64,000 nt of DNA from contig NZ_CP101458.1 in assembly GCF_024362525.1 (NCBI RefSeq), forward strand, positions 248,001 to 312,000. The letters are read 5' to 3'. A program made the translations under genes and the position numbers. This document shows, piece by piece, positions 19,960 to 28,724 of this stretch. The notes below the pieces were generated by a model. The model had not been told where the DNA came from. It worked only from the letters and a program-made list of their open reading frames with translations, and ran no database searches. Numbering within the stretch: position 1 is the stretch's first letter; the number at the start of each line of letters is the position of its first letter. The DNA comes from Natrononativus amylolyticus. GTDB lineage: Archaea > Halobacteriota > Halobacteria > Halobacteriales > Natrialbaceae.

Positions 19960-21474
19960 ATGCGTCAGTCCCTCCACACCCTCCTGTCCGCCCTGTTGTC
20001 AGTCCTCACGAGAACCCTGCGAAACCCGATCGAAGCGGCCCTCTGGTACGCCGGCGTCACGCTCGCCAGGTTCGGCTACGTCGACCGCCACCGCGTCGAC
20101 CGAACCACCGAACTCGCCTGGCCCCGGATCGTCACCGGCATCGCTCGAATGTCGAAGTCGGTCGCCGACCTCGCGATGGTCGGGGCCGTCCTCGGCTCCG
20201 GCGCCGTCGCCGGCATCGGCCTCGCGACGCCGTTCGCCTTCCTCGCCGGCACTCTCGGCGGCGGCATCGCCGGCGGGACGATCGCGCTCGTCTCCCAGCG
20301 CTACGGCGCCGGCCGCTACGACGAACTCGACCTCGTCGTCAAACAGAGCGTCTGGCTGACGGCGCTGGTCACACTCCCGCTCATGGTCGTCTTTCTGGTC
20401 TTCCCCTCCGAACTGATCGGCCTCATCGCAACGGACCCCGAGATGCACACCTACGGCACGATCTACCTCCAGGTGATGAGCGTCGGCACGATCTTCATGG
20501 GCCTCAACCTCATCGGAAGCCGCACGCTCGTCGGCGCCGACGACTCCTACGCGGCGATGGTCGTCCGGGGCAGCGGCGCAATCGCGAACATCGCACTGAA
20601 CGTCGTGTTCATCTTCGGCCTCGGGCTGGGCGTCGCCGGCGCGGCGCTCGGCTCCGTCCTCGCGAACGTCCTCGTCACCGGGCTGTTCGTCTACGGCTTC
20701 CTCGGCGGCCGGGTGCCGTTCGCCGGTCACTTCCCCGTCACCGTCTCGCTGTCGGGGCCGTACGTCGACCGCGACCTGATCCGAGACCTCGTCGAGATTT
20801 CGACGCCGATCACCCTCACCAACCTCACCTGGTCGACCGCGCAGTTCCCGATCCTCGCCGTGATCGCCGTCTTCGGCGCCGAGGTCGTCGCCGCGTTCAT
20901 CATCGCCCAGCGCGTCCGCGGCCTGATGGACACCCCCAGCTGGGGGCTCGGACTGGCCTCCTCGAGTCTGGTCGGCCAGGAACTCGGCCGAGCGCGGGAA
21001 CTCGAGGCAGACGCCTACGGCCAGGACATCTTGCGTATCACGGTCGCGGTCTACCTGGTCGTCGCGGCGGTCGTCTTCGTCTTCGCCGAACCCGTCGCCG
21101 CGGTGTTCGTCGCCGAAGGCGACTCGCTCTCGCTGACGACCGTCTTCGTCCAGGTTGCGGCCCTCAGCGTCATCTTCAACGGCCTCAACGGGGCAGCATC
21201 GGGCCCGCTCACCGCGAGCGGCGATACTCGCTGGCCGTTCTACGGCCGCGTGCTCGGCCTCTACGGGGCGGCGCTGCCGGCGGCCTACCTCGCGGGCACC
21301 GCGCTCACGATCCCCGGTCTCGGAACGATCCCCGCGCTCGGGATCGGTGCGCTGTACGCGGCGCTGGTCCTCGAGACGCTGGTCCCGGCGGCTGTGACCT
21401 GTCACCGATTCTCGACCGGCAAGTGGCGGGTGATCAGCCGCTCCTACCGGCCCGAAGGTGTGGCAGCCGACTGA
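19960..21474 (+). CDS. MATE family efflux transporter
   Basis: 504-residue membrane protein with about 12 helices. Seen: MSKSVADLAMVGAVLGSGAVAGIGLATPFAFL (TM1–2), GTIALVSQRYGAG, FMGLNLIGSRTLVGADDSY, then the second half ISTPITLTNLTWSTAQFPIL and GLGLASSSLVGQELGRA. The matching half-repeat blocks support a full MATE fold. A roughly 60-residue N-terminal extension before TM1 is mostly amphipathic and could be trimmed if translation begins later. Substrate unknown. It is divergent from the reductase gene. Confidence 0.9.
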   Translation: MRQSLHTLLSALLSVLTRTLRNPIEAALWYAGVTLARFGYVDRHRVDRTTELAWPRIVTGIARMSKSVADLAMVGAVLGSGAVAGIGLATPFAFLAGTLGGGIAGGTIALVSQRYGAGRYDELDLVVKQSVWLTALVTLPLMVVFLVFPSELIGLIATDPEMHTYGTIYLQVMSVGTIFMGLNLIGSRTLVGADDSYAAMVVRGSGAIANIALNVVFIFGLGLGVAGAALGSVLANVLVTGLFVYGFLGGRVPFAGHFPVTVSLSGPYVDRDLIRDLVEISTPITLTNLTWSTAQFPILAVIAVFGAEVVAAFIIAQRVRGLMDTPSWGLGLASSSLVGQELGRARELEADAYGQDILRITVAVYLVVAAVVFVFAEPVAAVFVAEGDSLSLTTVFVQVAALSVIFNGLNGAASGPLTASGDTRWPFYGRVLGLYGAALPAAYLAGTALTIPGLGTIPALGIGALYAALVLETLVPAAVTCHRFSTGKWRVISRSYRPEGVAAD

Positions 21475-21843
21475 GTCGCGGCTCTCGAGACTCGTGTCGC
21501 TGGTACAACCGGTAAGCGGCTATTGGGCTCTGAAATAGCTAATTTCGATTACCCGAGCAGCGACGACCTGCCGTCGTCCGTTGGTACGATCCTCACATTC
21601 CGCTCGCGTTCGCAGGTGACTCGAGTCGCAGTTCCGAAACGAGAGCGAGTTCTCGGGTGAAGTGGCCCGAAAGGGCGTGATGGGAGTGAGCAAACCCGAA
21701 GGGTTTGCGAGCTACGTTACGCTCGCGAGCCACGGAGTGGCGAGCGGGCGTAACGGAATTCGAACCACGGTCGGAGCGAAGCTCCTCCCTGATTCGAATC
21801 ACGCACGATCCGTTATCGGCCTCGCTGGTGCTCGGCACGATAA
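21475..21843. other. Intergenic region with partial tRNA-like repeat
   Basis: No gene is visible. At 21746–21769 the sequence closely repeats the 3' end of the tRNA-Arg gene found at 21845–21868 (gggcgtaacggaattcgaac against gggcgtgacgggattcgaac). Around it are small inverted repeats such as ggagcgaagctcc and attcgaa…attcgaat. It resembles short dispersed elements common near haloarchaeal tRNA genes, or a relict attachment site. Confidence 0.5.
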
Positions 21844-21916
21844 CGGGCGTGACGGGATTCGAACCCGCGATCAGAAGGTTAGGAACCTCCTGCCCTCTCC
21901 GCTAGGCCACACGCCC
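21844..21916 (-). tRNA. tRNA-Arg (anticodon CCT)
   Basis: On the minus strand, acceptor gggcgtg pairs with cacgccc. The anticodon stem ggagg/ccttc has loop ttcctaa, giving anticodon CCT at 21881–21883 (decodes AGG). The T-arm carries ggttcgaatcc. 73 bases including the discriminator. No intron is seen. Confidence 0.95.
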
Positions 21917-21936
21917 CGGCGTCAAAACCAGCTGTC

Positions 21937-22242
21937 TCAGTTCGTTTCCGTTTCGGTTTCCGTCTCCTCTTCCGAGGCGAGCGAATCCGTGTCGACGAAC
22001 TCGTCGTCCTCGGCTGCGACGTCGTCGTCGGCGTCGTAGTTGCCCGTCTCGCGCATCTCCTCGAGTTCGGTCTCGACCTTTTCACGACCCTTCTGGAACT
22101 CGCCCATCGCCTCGCCGGTCGATCGTGCCAGTTTCGGAATCTTGTTCGCTCCGAACAGCAAGATCGCGATGAAGAGGATAATGAGCAGTTCCGGCCCCCC
22201 GGGTGCGCCGGGGATGAACAGCGGTGCAATTTCGGCTACCAT
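21937..22242 (-). CDS. tatA: Sec-independent protein translocase TatA/E subunit
   Basis: 101 residues from ATG 22242. Seen: one N-terminal helix PELLIILFIAILLFGANKIPKLARSTG containing the FG hinge and the following amphipathic helix, the classic TatA/E signature. A long acidic tail rich in Asp, Glu and Thr follows. TatA oligomers form the translocation channel with TatC for folded Tat substrates, which dominate haloarchaeal export; several Tat proteins are in this window. An upstream start at 22269 would add nine residues. A TATA-like ttataatt lies about 25 bases before 22242, supporting the shorter form. Confidence 0.93.
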   Translation of the reverse strand: MVAEIAPLFIPGAPGGPELLIILFIAILLFGANKIPKLARSTGEAMGEFQKGREKVETELEEMRETGNYDADDDVAAEDDEFVDTDSLASEEETETETETN

Positions 22243-22374
22243 CTCTATGCGTGGCTTACCCGCTGGCAATTATAACCTTTTTGGACCGCTTAGCTAGGGC
22301 GGAAGTCACGCCACCCGCGTTCCTGCGCCTCGAGAGGGGCTCCCGCCAGCGACGGATCGTCGCGTCGGGGCCGA

Positions 22375-23040
22375 TCACCGGTGCTCTTCGGGGCGGCCGA
22401 TGATGATCGTGTTCTCGACGAGGGTGCCGTGCGCCCGTCGCAGGCGTTCGGAGAGCGCCTGGTGGGAGATGTCGAACTCCGCCGCGAGCTCGTCCATCAG
22501 CGTCTCCCGCGGGATCTCGTAGTAGCCGAGTTCGAACGCCGCCTCGAGCGTGTCCTGCTGGTCGTCGGTCAGCCCGAACCGCCCCTCTCGACCGTCGTCG
22601 AGGTTGTAGATGCTGTGAATGTCCATCGAGAACTCGTTCTCCCGGCAGTACTCGTACGTCCGCGAGAGCGCATCGCGCTCGGGAACGAGGATTCGAAGCG
22701 TCCACCCGTCGCTGTTGCCCTGCGCGGAGAGGACCGTTCCGTCCTCCTGGACGAGGATCTGGACGAGCGTCTCGATCCGGCTCACCCAGTCCATCTGATA
22801 CAGTCGTTCGCCCTCGAGGTCTGCCAGCAATTCGACGCTCTCGACGCTCTCGTCCGCCTCGAGCACCGCGTCGATCTCGTCGAACTGCTCGCTCTCGACC
22901 CAGATGTACGGCATCACGTGATCCGAGTTGCTGGCGACGATTCGCTCGATATCGAACTGTACATCGTCCAGTCGTTCCATCGTCCCCGCCAGTGCGAACT
23001 CGTCTGCGGCGAGCCCGATTTCGGCGACAGTGCCTCCCAT
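22375..23040 (-). CDS. HTH-10 (bacterio-opsin activator type) transcriptional regulator
   Basis: 221 residues. The C-terminal HTH-10 domain is clear: LTDDQQDTLEAAFELGYYEIPRETLMDELAAEFDISHQALSERLRRAHGTLVENTII. The N-terminal part is a ligand-sensor-like domain with alternating strands (DGWTLRILVPERDALSRTYEYC). Haloarchaea have many such Bat-like regulators, most without known targets. It is divergent from the peroxiredoxin gene (120-base gap), which may be one target. Two cysteine residues do not form an obvious metal site. Confidence 0.88.
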   Translation of the reverse strand: MGGTVAEIGLAADEFALAGTMERLDDVQFDIERIVASNSDHVMPYIWVESEQFDEIDAVLEADESVESVELLADLEGERLYQMDWVSRIETLVQILVQEDGTVLSAQGNSDGWTLRILVPERDALSRTYEYCRENEFSMDIHSIYNLDDGREGRFGLTDDQQDTLEAAFELGYYEIPRETLMDELAAEFDISHQALSERLRRAHGTLVENTIIIGRPEEHR

Positions 23041-23160
23041 ACGGCCGCAACATCGCCGGCGTGTAATAGTCTGTCGCCACGCTCTCGGCGTCTTCGGGCC
23101 TTATGCCGGGACTGTTCGGCGAACGAAACCGTCTTTTCTGCGAGGACCAAAACGGGGCCG

Positions 23161-23640
23161 ATGCCAACGACTGGCGACTCAGCACCCGACTTCACCGCAC
23201 CGCTCGCGACCGGCGACGTCGAGTCGATCACGCTCTCGGAGCGACTCGAGGAGGAGGCGCCGGTCGTCCTCGCCTTCTTCCCCGGCGCGTTCACGAGCGT
23301 CTGTACGGCCGAGATGTGTGCGTTCGACGACCGCCTCGAGGCGTTCGAAGACCTCGAGGCGACCGTTTACGGCGTCAGCGTCGACTCGCCGTTCGCGCTC
23401 AACGAGTTCCGCGCACGGAACGACCTCTCGTTCGACCTGATCAGCGACTTCGAAAAGGAGATCGTCGACGCCTACGACGTCCGGACGGACTTCGAGAACC
23501 TCGGCGTGTACGGACTGGCAAAGCGCGCGGTGTTCGTCGTCGACGGCGACGGCGAACTCACCTACGCCTGGATCAGCGACGACGCCGGCGTCGAACCCGA
23601 CTACGACGAGGTCGAAGCCGCCGTCGCCGAGACGGCATAA
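23161..23640 (+). CDS. Peroxiredoxin (AhpC/TSA, Bcp-like redoxin)
   Basis: 159 residues. Thiol peroxidase motif PGAFTSVC (PX3TX2C) with the peroxidatic Cys and a second Cys three residues on (TAEMC). Also SVDSPFALNEFRARNDLSFDLISDFEKEI and FVVDGDGELTYAW, as in Bcp/AhpE proteins. The open frame continues upstream to 22381, but there it is antisense to the HTH-10 gene. ATG 23161 starts MPTTGDSAPDFTAP, the canonical N-terminus. Reduces peroxides using thiol donors. Confidence 0.92.
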   Translation: MPTTGDSAPDFTAPLATGDVESITLSERLEEEAPVVLAFFPGAFTSVCTAEMCAFDDRLEAFEDLEATVYGVSVDSPFALNEFRARNDLSFDLISDFEKEIVDAYDVRTDFENLGVYGLAKRAVFVVDGDGELTYAWISDDAGVEPDYDEVEAAVAETA

Positions 23641-23700
23641 CGACCGCACGCCGACAGCCGCCGGCGGAGAACTTTTTTGTCCGGCACGCGACGGTGAGGT

Positions 23701-24528
23701 ATGAGCGATGCCGATACGAGTTCGGAGCCCGGCGACGACGCTCGCCGCATCTACTCCCCCGATGACGAGCACAACTTTCCCGACGCGAAGCTCAACGAGG
23801 TGCTCGCGTACGTCGACGCCGACGAGGAGATTCAGGCCTACCTCGAGGCCCAGAACGTCAACGCCGTCGACCGCAAGCGCTACAACGACCACGGCGCGAA
23901 ACACATCTCGATCGTCCGCAACCGGGCGCTGTGTCTGTACGACCTGCTGAAAGCCGGCGACGTCGACTTCAACGGCGCCCGTCAGCAGGGACTCGAGGAG
24001 GAAGACGAGTCGGTGATCATCGCGCTCGCGGCGACGCTCCACGACGTCGGTCACACCGTCCACCGGGACCAGCACGCCTACTACTCCATCCCCCTCGCCG
24101 CGGACATCCTCGACCGCGTTCTCCCCGAGTTCTACGACGTCACGGACACCGTCAGAATGAAAGGAGAGGTGCTCCACGCGATCCTCTGTCACCACACCGC
24201 CGAGACGCCGCTGACGACCGAGGCGGGGGTCATCCGGGTCGCCGACGCCCTCGACATGGAGCGCGGGCGCTCGAGAATCCCCTACGAGCAGGGCGGTCGC
24301 GGCATCAACACCCTCTCGAGTCAGGCCATCCGGCGCGTCTCCCTCCACGAGGGCGAAACCCGACCGGTGATGGTCGAGATCGCGATGACCAACGCCGCGG
24401 GCGTCTATCAGGTCGACAACCTCCTCAAGTCGAAGCTCCGTGGCTCGGGACTCGAGGACGAGATTCGAATCGTCGCGGTGAACACGAACGAGAACCACGA
24501 ACAGTTGGTCGAGCGGATCGAACTGTAG
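23701..24528 (+). CDS. HD-domain metal-dependent phosphohydrolase
   Basis: 275 residues. The HD superfamily motif set is seen: YNDHGAKHISIV (first His), LAATLHDVGHTVHRD (HD pair), LCHHTAE and ADALDMERGR (final Asp). HD domains hydrolyse phosphate esters or nucleotides with a bound divalent metal. The C-terminal 70 residues form a separate small domain, EIAMTNAAGVYQVDNLL, that may bind a ligand. Substrate unknown. Genes 23161 to 24847 run in the same direction with short gaps. Confidence 0.85.
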   Translation: MSDADTSSEPGDDARRIYSPDDEHNFPDAKLNEVLAYVDADEEIQAYLEAQNVNAVDRKRYNDHGAKHISIVRNRALCLYDLLKAGDVDFNGARQQGLEEEDESVIIALAATLHDVGHTVHRDQHAYYSIPLAADILDRVLPEFYDVTDTVRMKGEVLHAILCHHTAETPLTTEAGVIRVADALDMERGRSRIPYEQGGRGINTLSSQAIRRVSLHEGETRPVMVEIAMTNAAGVYQVDNLLKSKLRGSGLEDEIRIVAVNTNENHEQLVERIEL

Positions 24529-24574
24529 CCTGCGAGTCGAACCGTTCAAGCGCCGCGACTTCTTCTCTCGACTC

Positions 24575-24847
24575 ATGACCGACGAGGAGTGGAACGATCC
24601 CGAGCCCGGTGTGGGGCTCGACCGACGACGACTCAAAATTCGCCTGGGCTGTGCGGCGGTCGCGCTGTTCGTGCTCGTCGTCGCCACCTGGTCCTTCCTG
24701 GTCGACGCCCTGCCGCTACTGTGGCCGCCGACGGAGCCGCTCGCACAGTGGTCGACGCTCGTCCTCCTGTCCGCCTTCGGCTACGTCCTGGTGCCGCTGA
24801 TGATCGGCTCGCTCGTCGCCGACGTGCTCCTCGAGCGACTCGAGTAA
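24575..24847 (+). CDS. Small two-helix membrane protein
   Basis: 90 residues. An acidic N-terminus is followed by a helix at CAAVALFVLVVATWSFLVDAL and another at WSTLVLLSAFGYVLVPLMIGSLVA. I do not recognise a family. It follows the HD gene by 46 bases and may be cotranscribed. Confidence 0.7.
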   Translation: MTDEEWNDPEPGVGLDRRRLKIRLGCAAVALFVLVVATWSFLVDALPLLWPPTEPLAQWSTLVLLSAFGYVLVPLMIGSLVADVLLERLE

Positions 24848-25072
24848 TCAGACCAGCCCGTAGGCCCCGTTGACGCGCTCGACGTGGCCGCGCTCGCGCA
24901 GCGTGCCGGTGATCGAGAGCACCGATCCCTTGTCGACGTCGAGCGTCGCGCAGAGTTCGTCCGCCGTCGCCCGCTCGCGAACGGCGAGGTAGAGGTAGAT
25001 CAGCTTCGCCTGCGGCGATTCGAGATCCGCGGGTATCGACACGTCCGGCGTAGAGCGCGCTTCCAATTTCAT
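24848..25072 (-). CDS. Small winged-helix DNA-binding protein (TrmB N-domain type)
   Basis: 74 residues from ATG 25072. Seen: SPQAKLIYLYLAVRERATADELCATLDVDKGSVLSITGTLRERGHVERVNGAYGL, a complete winged helix with little else. The longer frame to 25357 lacks coding character. It ends directly at the stop of the convergent membrane-protein gene (no gap). Target unknown; autonomous small winged helices are frequent in haloarchaea. Confidence 0.8.
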   Translation of the reverse strand: MKLEARSTPDVSIPADLESPQAKLIYLYLAVRERATADELCATLDVDKGSVLSITGTLRERGHVERVNGAYGLV

Positions 25073-25232
25073 ACTCGGCCTCGAGTAGTTCGACGATATT
25101 AAAACTAGCTGTCGTCGATCGTCGAAATCGACTGGTCGCCACGATCGCACCGGCGTAACCCGCGTCTGCCCGTCCATCGTCGCTTCGCACCGAGTCAGAG
25201 CCCTTTTATCGCTTCCGTTCCCCCTCACCGCT

Positions 25233-25427
25233 ATGGATCTGAAGTTCATCGCACTGGGGCTGCTGACCGGCTTTCTCACCGGTGCGTTCTTCGCGCTGGT
25301 CGACGTCCCGATCCCCGCACCGCCGGAGCTACCGGGACTGATGGGGATCGTCGGCATCTACCTGGGGTACAAACTAGTCGACGGAATGGACGTCAGCCTC
25401 AACGTCCTCGAGTCGCTCGGCTTCTAG
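25233..25427 (+). CDS. XapX domain membrane protein
   Basis: 64 residues with two hydrophobic segments: FIALGLLTGFLTGAFFALVDV and GLMGIVGIYLGYKLV, separated by the Pro-rich PIPAPPELPG loop typical of XapX proteins. Function of XapX is unknown. Its TAG stop overlaps the stop of the convergent deaminase gene through a shared CTAG. Confidence 0.8.
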   Translation: MDLKFIALGLLTGFLTGAFFALVDVPIPAPPELPGLMGIVGIYLGYKLVDGMDVSLNVLESLGF

Positions 25428-26725
25428 CTGGCCTCGAGTCCGCTCGCGATCTCCCGTGCCCGCTTCCTGATCGCTTCGGGGTCGGCGACTTCGACCTCGC
25501 CGTCGCGCATCAGCACCTCGCCGTCGACCATCGTGAACGTCACGTCGTCGCCGTGAGCGACGAACGTGAGGTGTGAGAGCACGTCGTGGATCGGCGTCCC
25601 GCGAGTGATGTCGGTTCGCAGGCCGACGATATCGGCCGCCCACCCCTCGCGGAGCGCGCCGACGCGGTCGAACCCCGCCGCGCGCGCGCCGTTTCGCGTC
25701 GCCATCTCGAACACCGTTTTCGCCGGAAGGGCCTGTGGCTCTAACCGATCTACCTTCTGTAACAGCGAGGCCTGGCGCATCTCGGTGAACGGATCGAGCG
25801 TGTTGTTACACGGCGGTCCGTCGTTGCCGAGTGCGACGTTGATTCCTCGATCCAGGTAGTCGAGCACCGGCGCGACGCCGCTTGCGAGTTTCATGTTCGA
25901 GGACGGGCAGTAGGTGACGTGCGTGCCCGTCTCCGCGAGCACCGCTCGCTCGGACTCGTCGGTCCAGACGCAGTGAGCGAGGACGACGTCCTCCCCGGTG
26001 AGCCCCACCTCGTCGAGCCAGTGGATGTTCCGCTTTCCGGTGTCCGACTCCACGGCGGCGATTTCGCCGCGGTTCTCGCTCGCGTGCGTGTGGATCGTCA
26101 CCCCGTCGTGGGCGTTTGCGAGTTCGCGACTTCCTCGAAGACAGGCCTCGGTACAGCTCACGGCAAAGCGCGGCGTGACGGCGTACTTGATGCGTCCGCC
26201 GGCCGTGTCGTGATACCGTTCGATCAGTCGCTCGCTTTCCGCCAGCGCCTCGTCGGTGCCCTCGAGCAGCCCCTCGGGCGCCTCCTTGTCCATCATCACC
26301 TTCCCGAGTCGGCCGCGGATGCCGAGCTCGGTGGCGGCCTCGAACGCCTCCCCCGCGTGGGCGACCGAGAGGTGGTCGACGCAGGTCGTCGTCCCGCTCT
26401 CGATCATCTCGAGGTAGCCCAACTCGGCGGCGACGCGCATCTCCTCGGCGGAGAGCGACGCCTCCATCGGAAGCACGTACTCGAACAGCCAGTCGAGTAG
26501 TTCGGTGTCGTCGGCGATCCCCCGGCCCAGGCTCTGGACCGAGTGGACGTGTGCGCCCACCGTTCCGGGCATCAACACGTCGCAGGCGTGCCGTTCGTGC
26601 TCGGGATACCGCTCGAGACAGTCCCCTCGGTCCCCTATCGCGACGATCGTATCGTCCTCGACGACGACCGCACCGTCGTGAATCACGGTCTCGGCGTCGG
26701 CGACGACCGTACCCGACAACAACAT
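25424..26725 (-). CDS. Amidohydrolase (5'-deoxyadenosine/S-adenosylhomocysteine deaminase type)
   Basis: 433 residues from ATG 26725. Cytosine-deaminase-like TIM-barrel hydrolase. Seen: PGTVGAHVHSVQ (variant of the PGxxxxHxH metal motif), THASENRGEIAAVE (metal His and substrate Glu), VLAHCVWTDESE (metal His) and ALGNDGPPCNNTLD (metal Asp). Related enzymes deaminate S-adenosylhomocysteine, methylthioadenosine or 5'-deoxyadenosine, recycling radical-SAM by-products. It may therefore support enzymes like lipA, which release deoxyadenosine. The exact substrate cannot be read from sequence. An upstream GTG at 26776 gives a longer but less typical N-terminus. Confidence 0.85.
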   Translation of the reverse strand: MLLSGTVVADAETVIHDGAVVVEDDTIVAIGDRGDCLERYPEHERHACDVLMPGTVGAHVHSVQSLGRGIADDTELLDWLFEYVLPMEASLSAEEMRVAAELGYLEMIESGTTTCVDHLSVAHAGEAFEAATELGIRGRLGKVMMDKEAPEGLLEGTDEALAESERLIERYHDTAGGRIKYAVTPRFAVSCTEACLRGSRELANAHDGVTIHTHASENRGEIAAVESDTGKRNIHWLDEVGLTGEDVVLAHCVWTDESERAVLAETGTHVTYCPSSNMKLASGVAPVLDYLDRGINVALGNDGPPCNNTLDPFTEMRQASLLQKVDRLEPQALPAKTVFEMATRNGARAAGFDRVGALREGWAADIVGLRTDITRGTPIHDVLSHLTFVAHGDDVTFTMVDGEVLMRDGEVEVADPEAIRKRAREIASGLEAS

Positions 26726-26874
26726 ACCGGAAAACGATAGCCGAGCGCCGCCCTTAGCTCTGCTGATCCGAGTCACACCGTCGAACAGCAGTCATGAGAC
26801 ATCGACCGCGAATTCGCGGCTGTCGGAGACTGTCGCGCTCGAGTGGCCGGCCTTCGAATAGTTCTCCGACAGTA

Positions 26875-28722
26875 TCAGTAGCTGCGGATCTTCGGCTCGT
26901 AGGTCTTCTCCTCGCCCTCGAGGATCACCGGCCGGTACCAGATCGACGGCTTGCCGCCGTTCCAGGAGATCATGGTGTGTTTGAGCCAGTTCTCGTCGTC
27001 GCGCTCCTGGTTCTCCTGGCGCCAGTGGGCGCCGCGGAACTCGTTTCGCACGAGTGCGCCGAGGGCGATCGTCTCGGCGACGTCGATCAGGTTGCGCGTC
27101 TCGTAGGTCATCTGCAGGTCCGTGTTGAACGTCCGCGAGGGGTCGGCGACGTAGACGTCGCGGTACTCCTCGCGACACTCCCGGATCGTCCGCAGCGCGC
27201 GCTTGATTCCCTCCTCGTTGCGGAAGACGTTGACGTCGGCGGTCATCGCCTTCTGAAGCTTCGCGCGGATCTCGGCGTGCGGGACGCCGTCGTCTTTCTC
27301 CATCAGTCGCTCGACGCGGTCGCGCTCGGCCTCGACGGCGCGCGCTAAGACGCCGTCGACGTCCGCAACCTGGCCGGAGCCGTCGGCCGCGACGTCGTCC
27401 GCTCCGGTGGGCTCGATCCCCGCTTCGCCGGGCGTGATCGGGAGGTCGACGTCGGTTTCCTCCTCGACGCCCTCTGCGTAGCCGGTCTCGATCTCGGCCT
27501 CGCCCAGGTCCTCGCCGGCGGCGTGGCGCCCGGCGCGCTTGCCGAAGACGACCAGTTCGGGGAGGGCGTTCCCGCCCAGGCGGTTCGCGCCGTGGACGGA
27601 GACGCAGGCGCACTCGCCGGCGGCGTACAGCCCGGAGATGCAGGTCTCGCCGTTCTCGTCGGTCTCGATGCCGCCCATCTCGTAGTGCTGGCCGGGCTTG
27701 ACCGGCATCGGCTCGACGAGGCCGTCGACGCCCTCGAAGTCCTCCGCGAGGTGGAGGATGTTCTCGAGGCGGTCGAGGATGCGCTCGGCGCCGAGGTGGC
27801 GCATGTCGAGGTGGACGTACTCGTCCTCGACGCCCCGTCCCTGGTTGACCTCCGTCAGCTCGGCCCGCGAGACGACGTCTCGGGAGGCGAGTTCGCCCGC
27901 GTTGTTGGCGTAGCCGTGTTCGAACATGAACCGCTCGCCGAGTTCGTTGTACAGGATACCGCCCTCGCCGCGGACCCCTTCGGAGATGAGGACGCCCGTG
28001 CTGGGGAGGGTCGTCGGGTGGAACTGGACGAACTCCATGTCCTCCATCGGCACGCCCGCCCGGTAGGCCATCGCGTTCCCGTCGCCGGTACAGGAGACGG
28101 CGTTGGTGGTGTGGTCGAACGCCTGGCCGGGGCCGCCGGTCGCGAGGATGACTCCCTTGTTCGCCTTGAAGCCCTCGACGACGCCGCTCTGGACGTCGTA
28201 GGCGACCACGCCGTGGCAGGTCCGGTCGTTCGGGTCCGGCTCGTCAGTGACGGCGAGGTTCATCACGTACCACTCGTCGTACACCTGGATGCCGCGTTTG
28301 ACGACCTGTTCGTAGAGGACGTGCAGCAGGTGGTGGCCGGTCTCGGCCCCGGCGTAGGTCGTTCGCGGGAACGAGAGGCCGCCGAAGGGCCGCTGGGAGA
28401 CGGTGCCGTCCTCCTCGCGGGAGAACGGCATCCCCCAGTGCTCTAGGGTGATCGTGTCCTCGGGGGCGTCCTTGGCGAGGGTCTCGATCGCGGGGGCGTC
28501 GCCCAGGTAGTCCGAGCCCTTCATCGTGTCGTAGGCGTGGAGTTCCCAGTCGTCACCGTCTCTGAGCGCCGCGTTGATTCCCCCCTCCGCCGCGCCGGTG
28601 TGGCTGCGGACCGGGTGGAGTTTCGTTACCATCGCCACGTCGGCGCCCGCTTCGTGGGCGCCGATCGCAGCCCGGAGGCCGGCGCCGCCGGCGCCGACCA
28701 CGATGACGTCGTGTTCGTACAT
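26875..28722 (-). CDS. sdhA: Succinate dehydrogenase flavoprotein subunit
   Basis: 615 residues from ATG 28722 (MYEHDVIVVGAGGAGLRAAIGA). The longer frame to 28836 overlaps sdhB. Seen: FAD fold, SHTGAAEGGINAAL with the His that binds FAD covalently, EFVQFHPTTL, SEGVRGEGGILYN with the catalytic Arg, GGIETDENGET and VHGANRLGGNALPE. Oxidises succinate to fumarate in the citric-acid cycle at the inner membrane face. Last gene of the sdhCDBA operon, starting two bases after sdhB. Confidence 0.97.
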   Translation of the reverse strand: MYEHDVIVVGAGGAGLRAAIGAHEAGADVAMVTKLHPVRSHTGAAEGGINAALRDGDDWELHAYDTMKGSDYLGDAPAIETLAKDAPEDTITLEHWGMPFSREEDGTVSQRPFGGLSFPRTTYAGAETGHHLLHVLYEQVVKRGIQVYDEWYVMNLAVTDEPDPNDRTCHGVVAYDVQSGVVEGFKANKGVILATGGPGQAFDHTTNAVSCTGDGNAMAYRAGVPMEDMEFVQFHPTTLPSTGVLISEGVRGEGGILYNELGERFMFEHGYANNAGELASRDVVSRAELTEVNQGRGVEDEYVHLDMRHLGAERILDRLENILHLAEDFEGVDGLVEPMPVKPGQHYEMGGIETDENGETCISGLYAAGECACVSVHGANRLGGNALPELVVFGKRAGRHAAGEDLGEAEIETGYAEGVEEETDVDLPITPGEAGIEPTGADDVAADGSGQVADVDGVLARAVEAERDRVERLMEKDDGVPHAEIRAKLQKAMTADVNVFRNEEGIKRALRTIRECREEYRDVYVADPSRTFNTDLQMTYETRNLIDVAETIALGALVRNEFRGAHWRQENQERDDENWLKHTMISWNGGKPSIWYRPVILEGEEKTYEPKIRSY

Positions 28723-28724
28723 GG

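Noticed and set aside
22381-23160. N-terminal extension of the peroxiredoxin frame
   Set aside because: It is antisense to a clear HTH-10 regulator, and the peroxiredoxin begins normally at 23161.
24848-25357. 169-codon version of the small winged-helix gene
   Set aside because: The first 95 codons show no protein character, while the winged helix is complete from ATG 25072.
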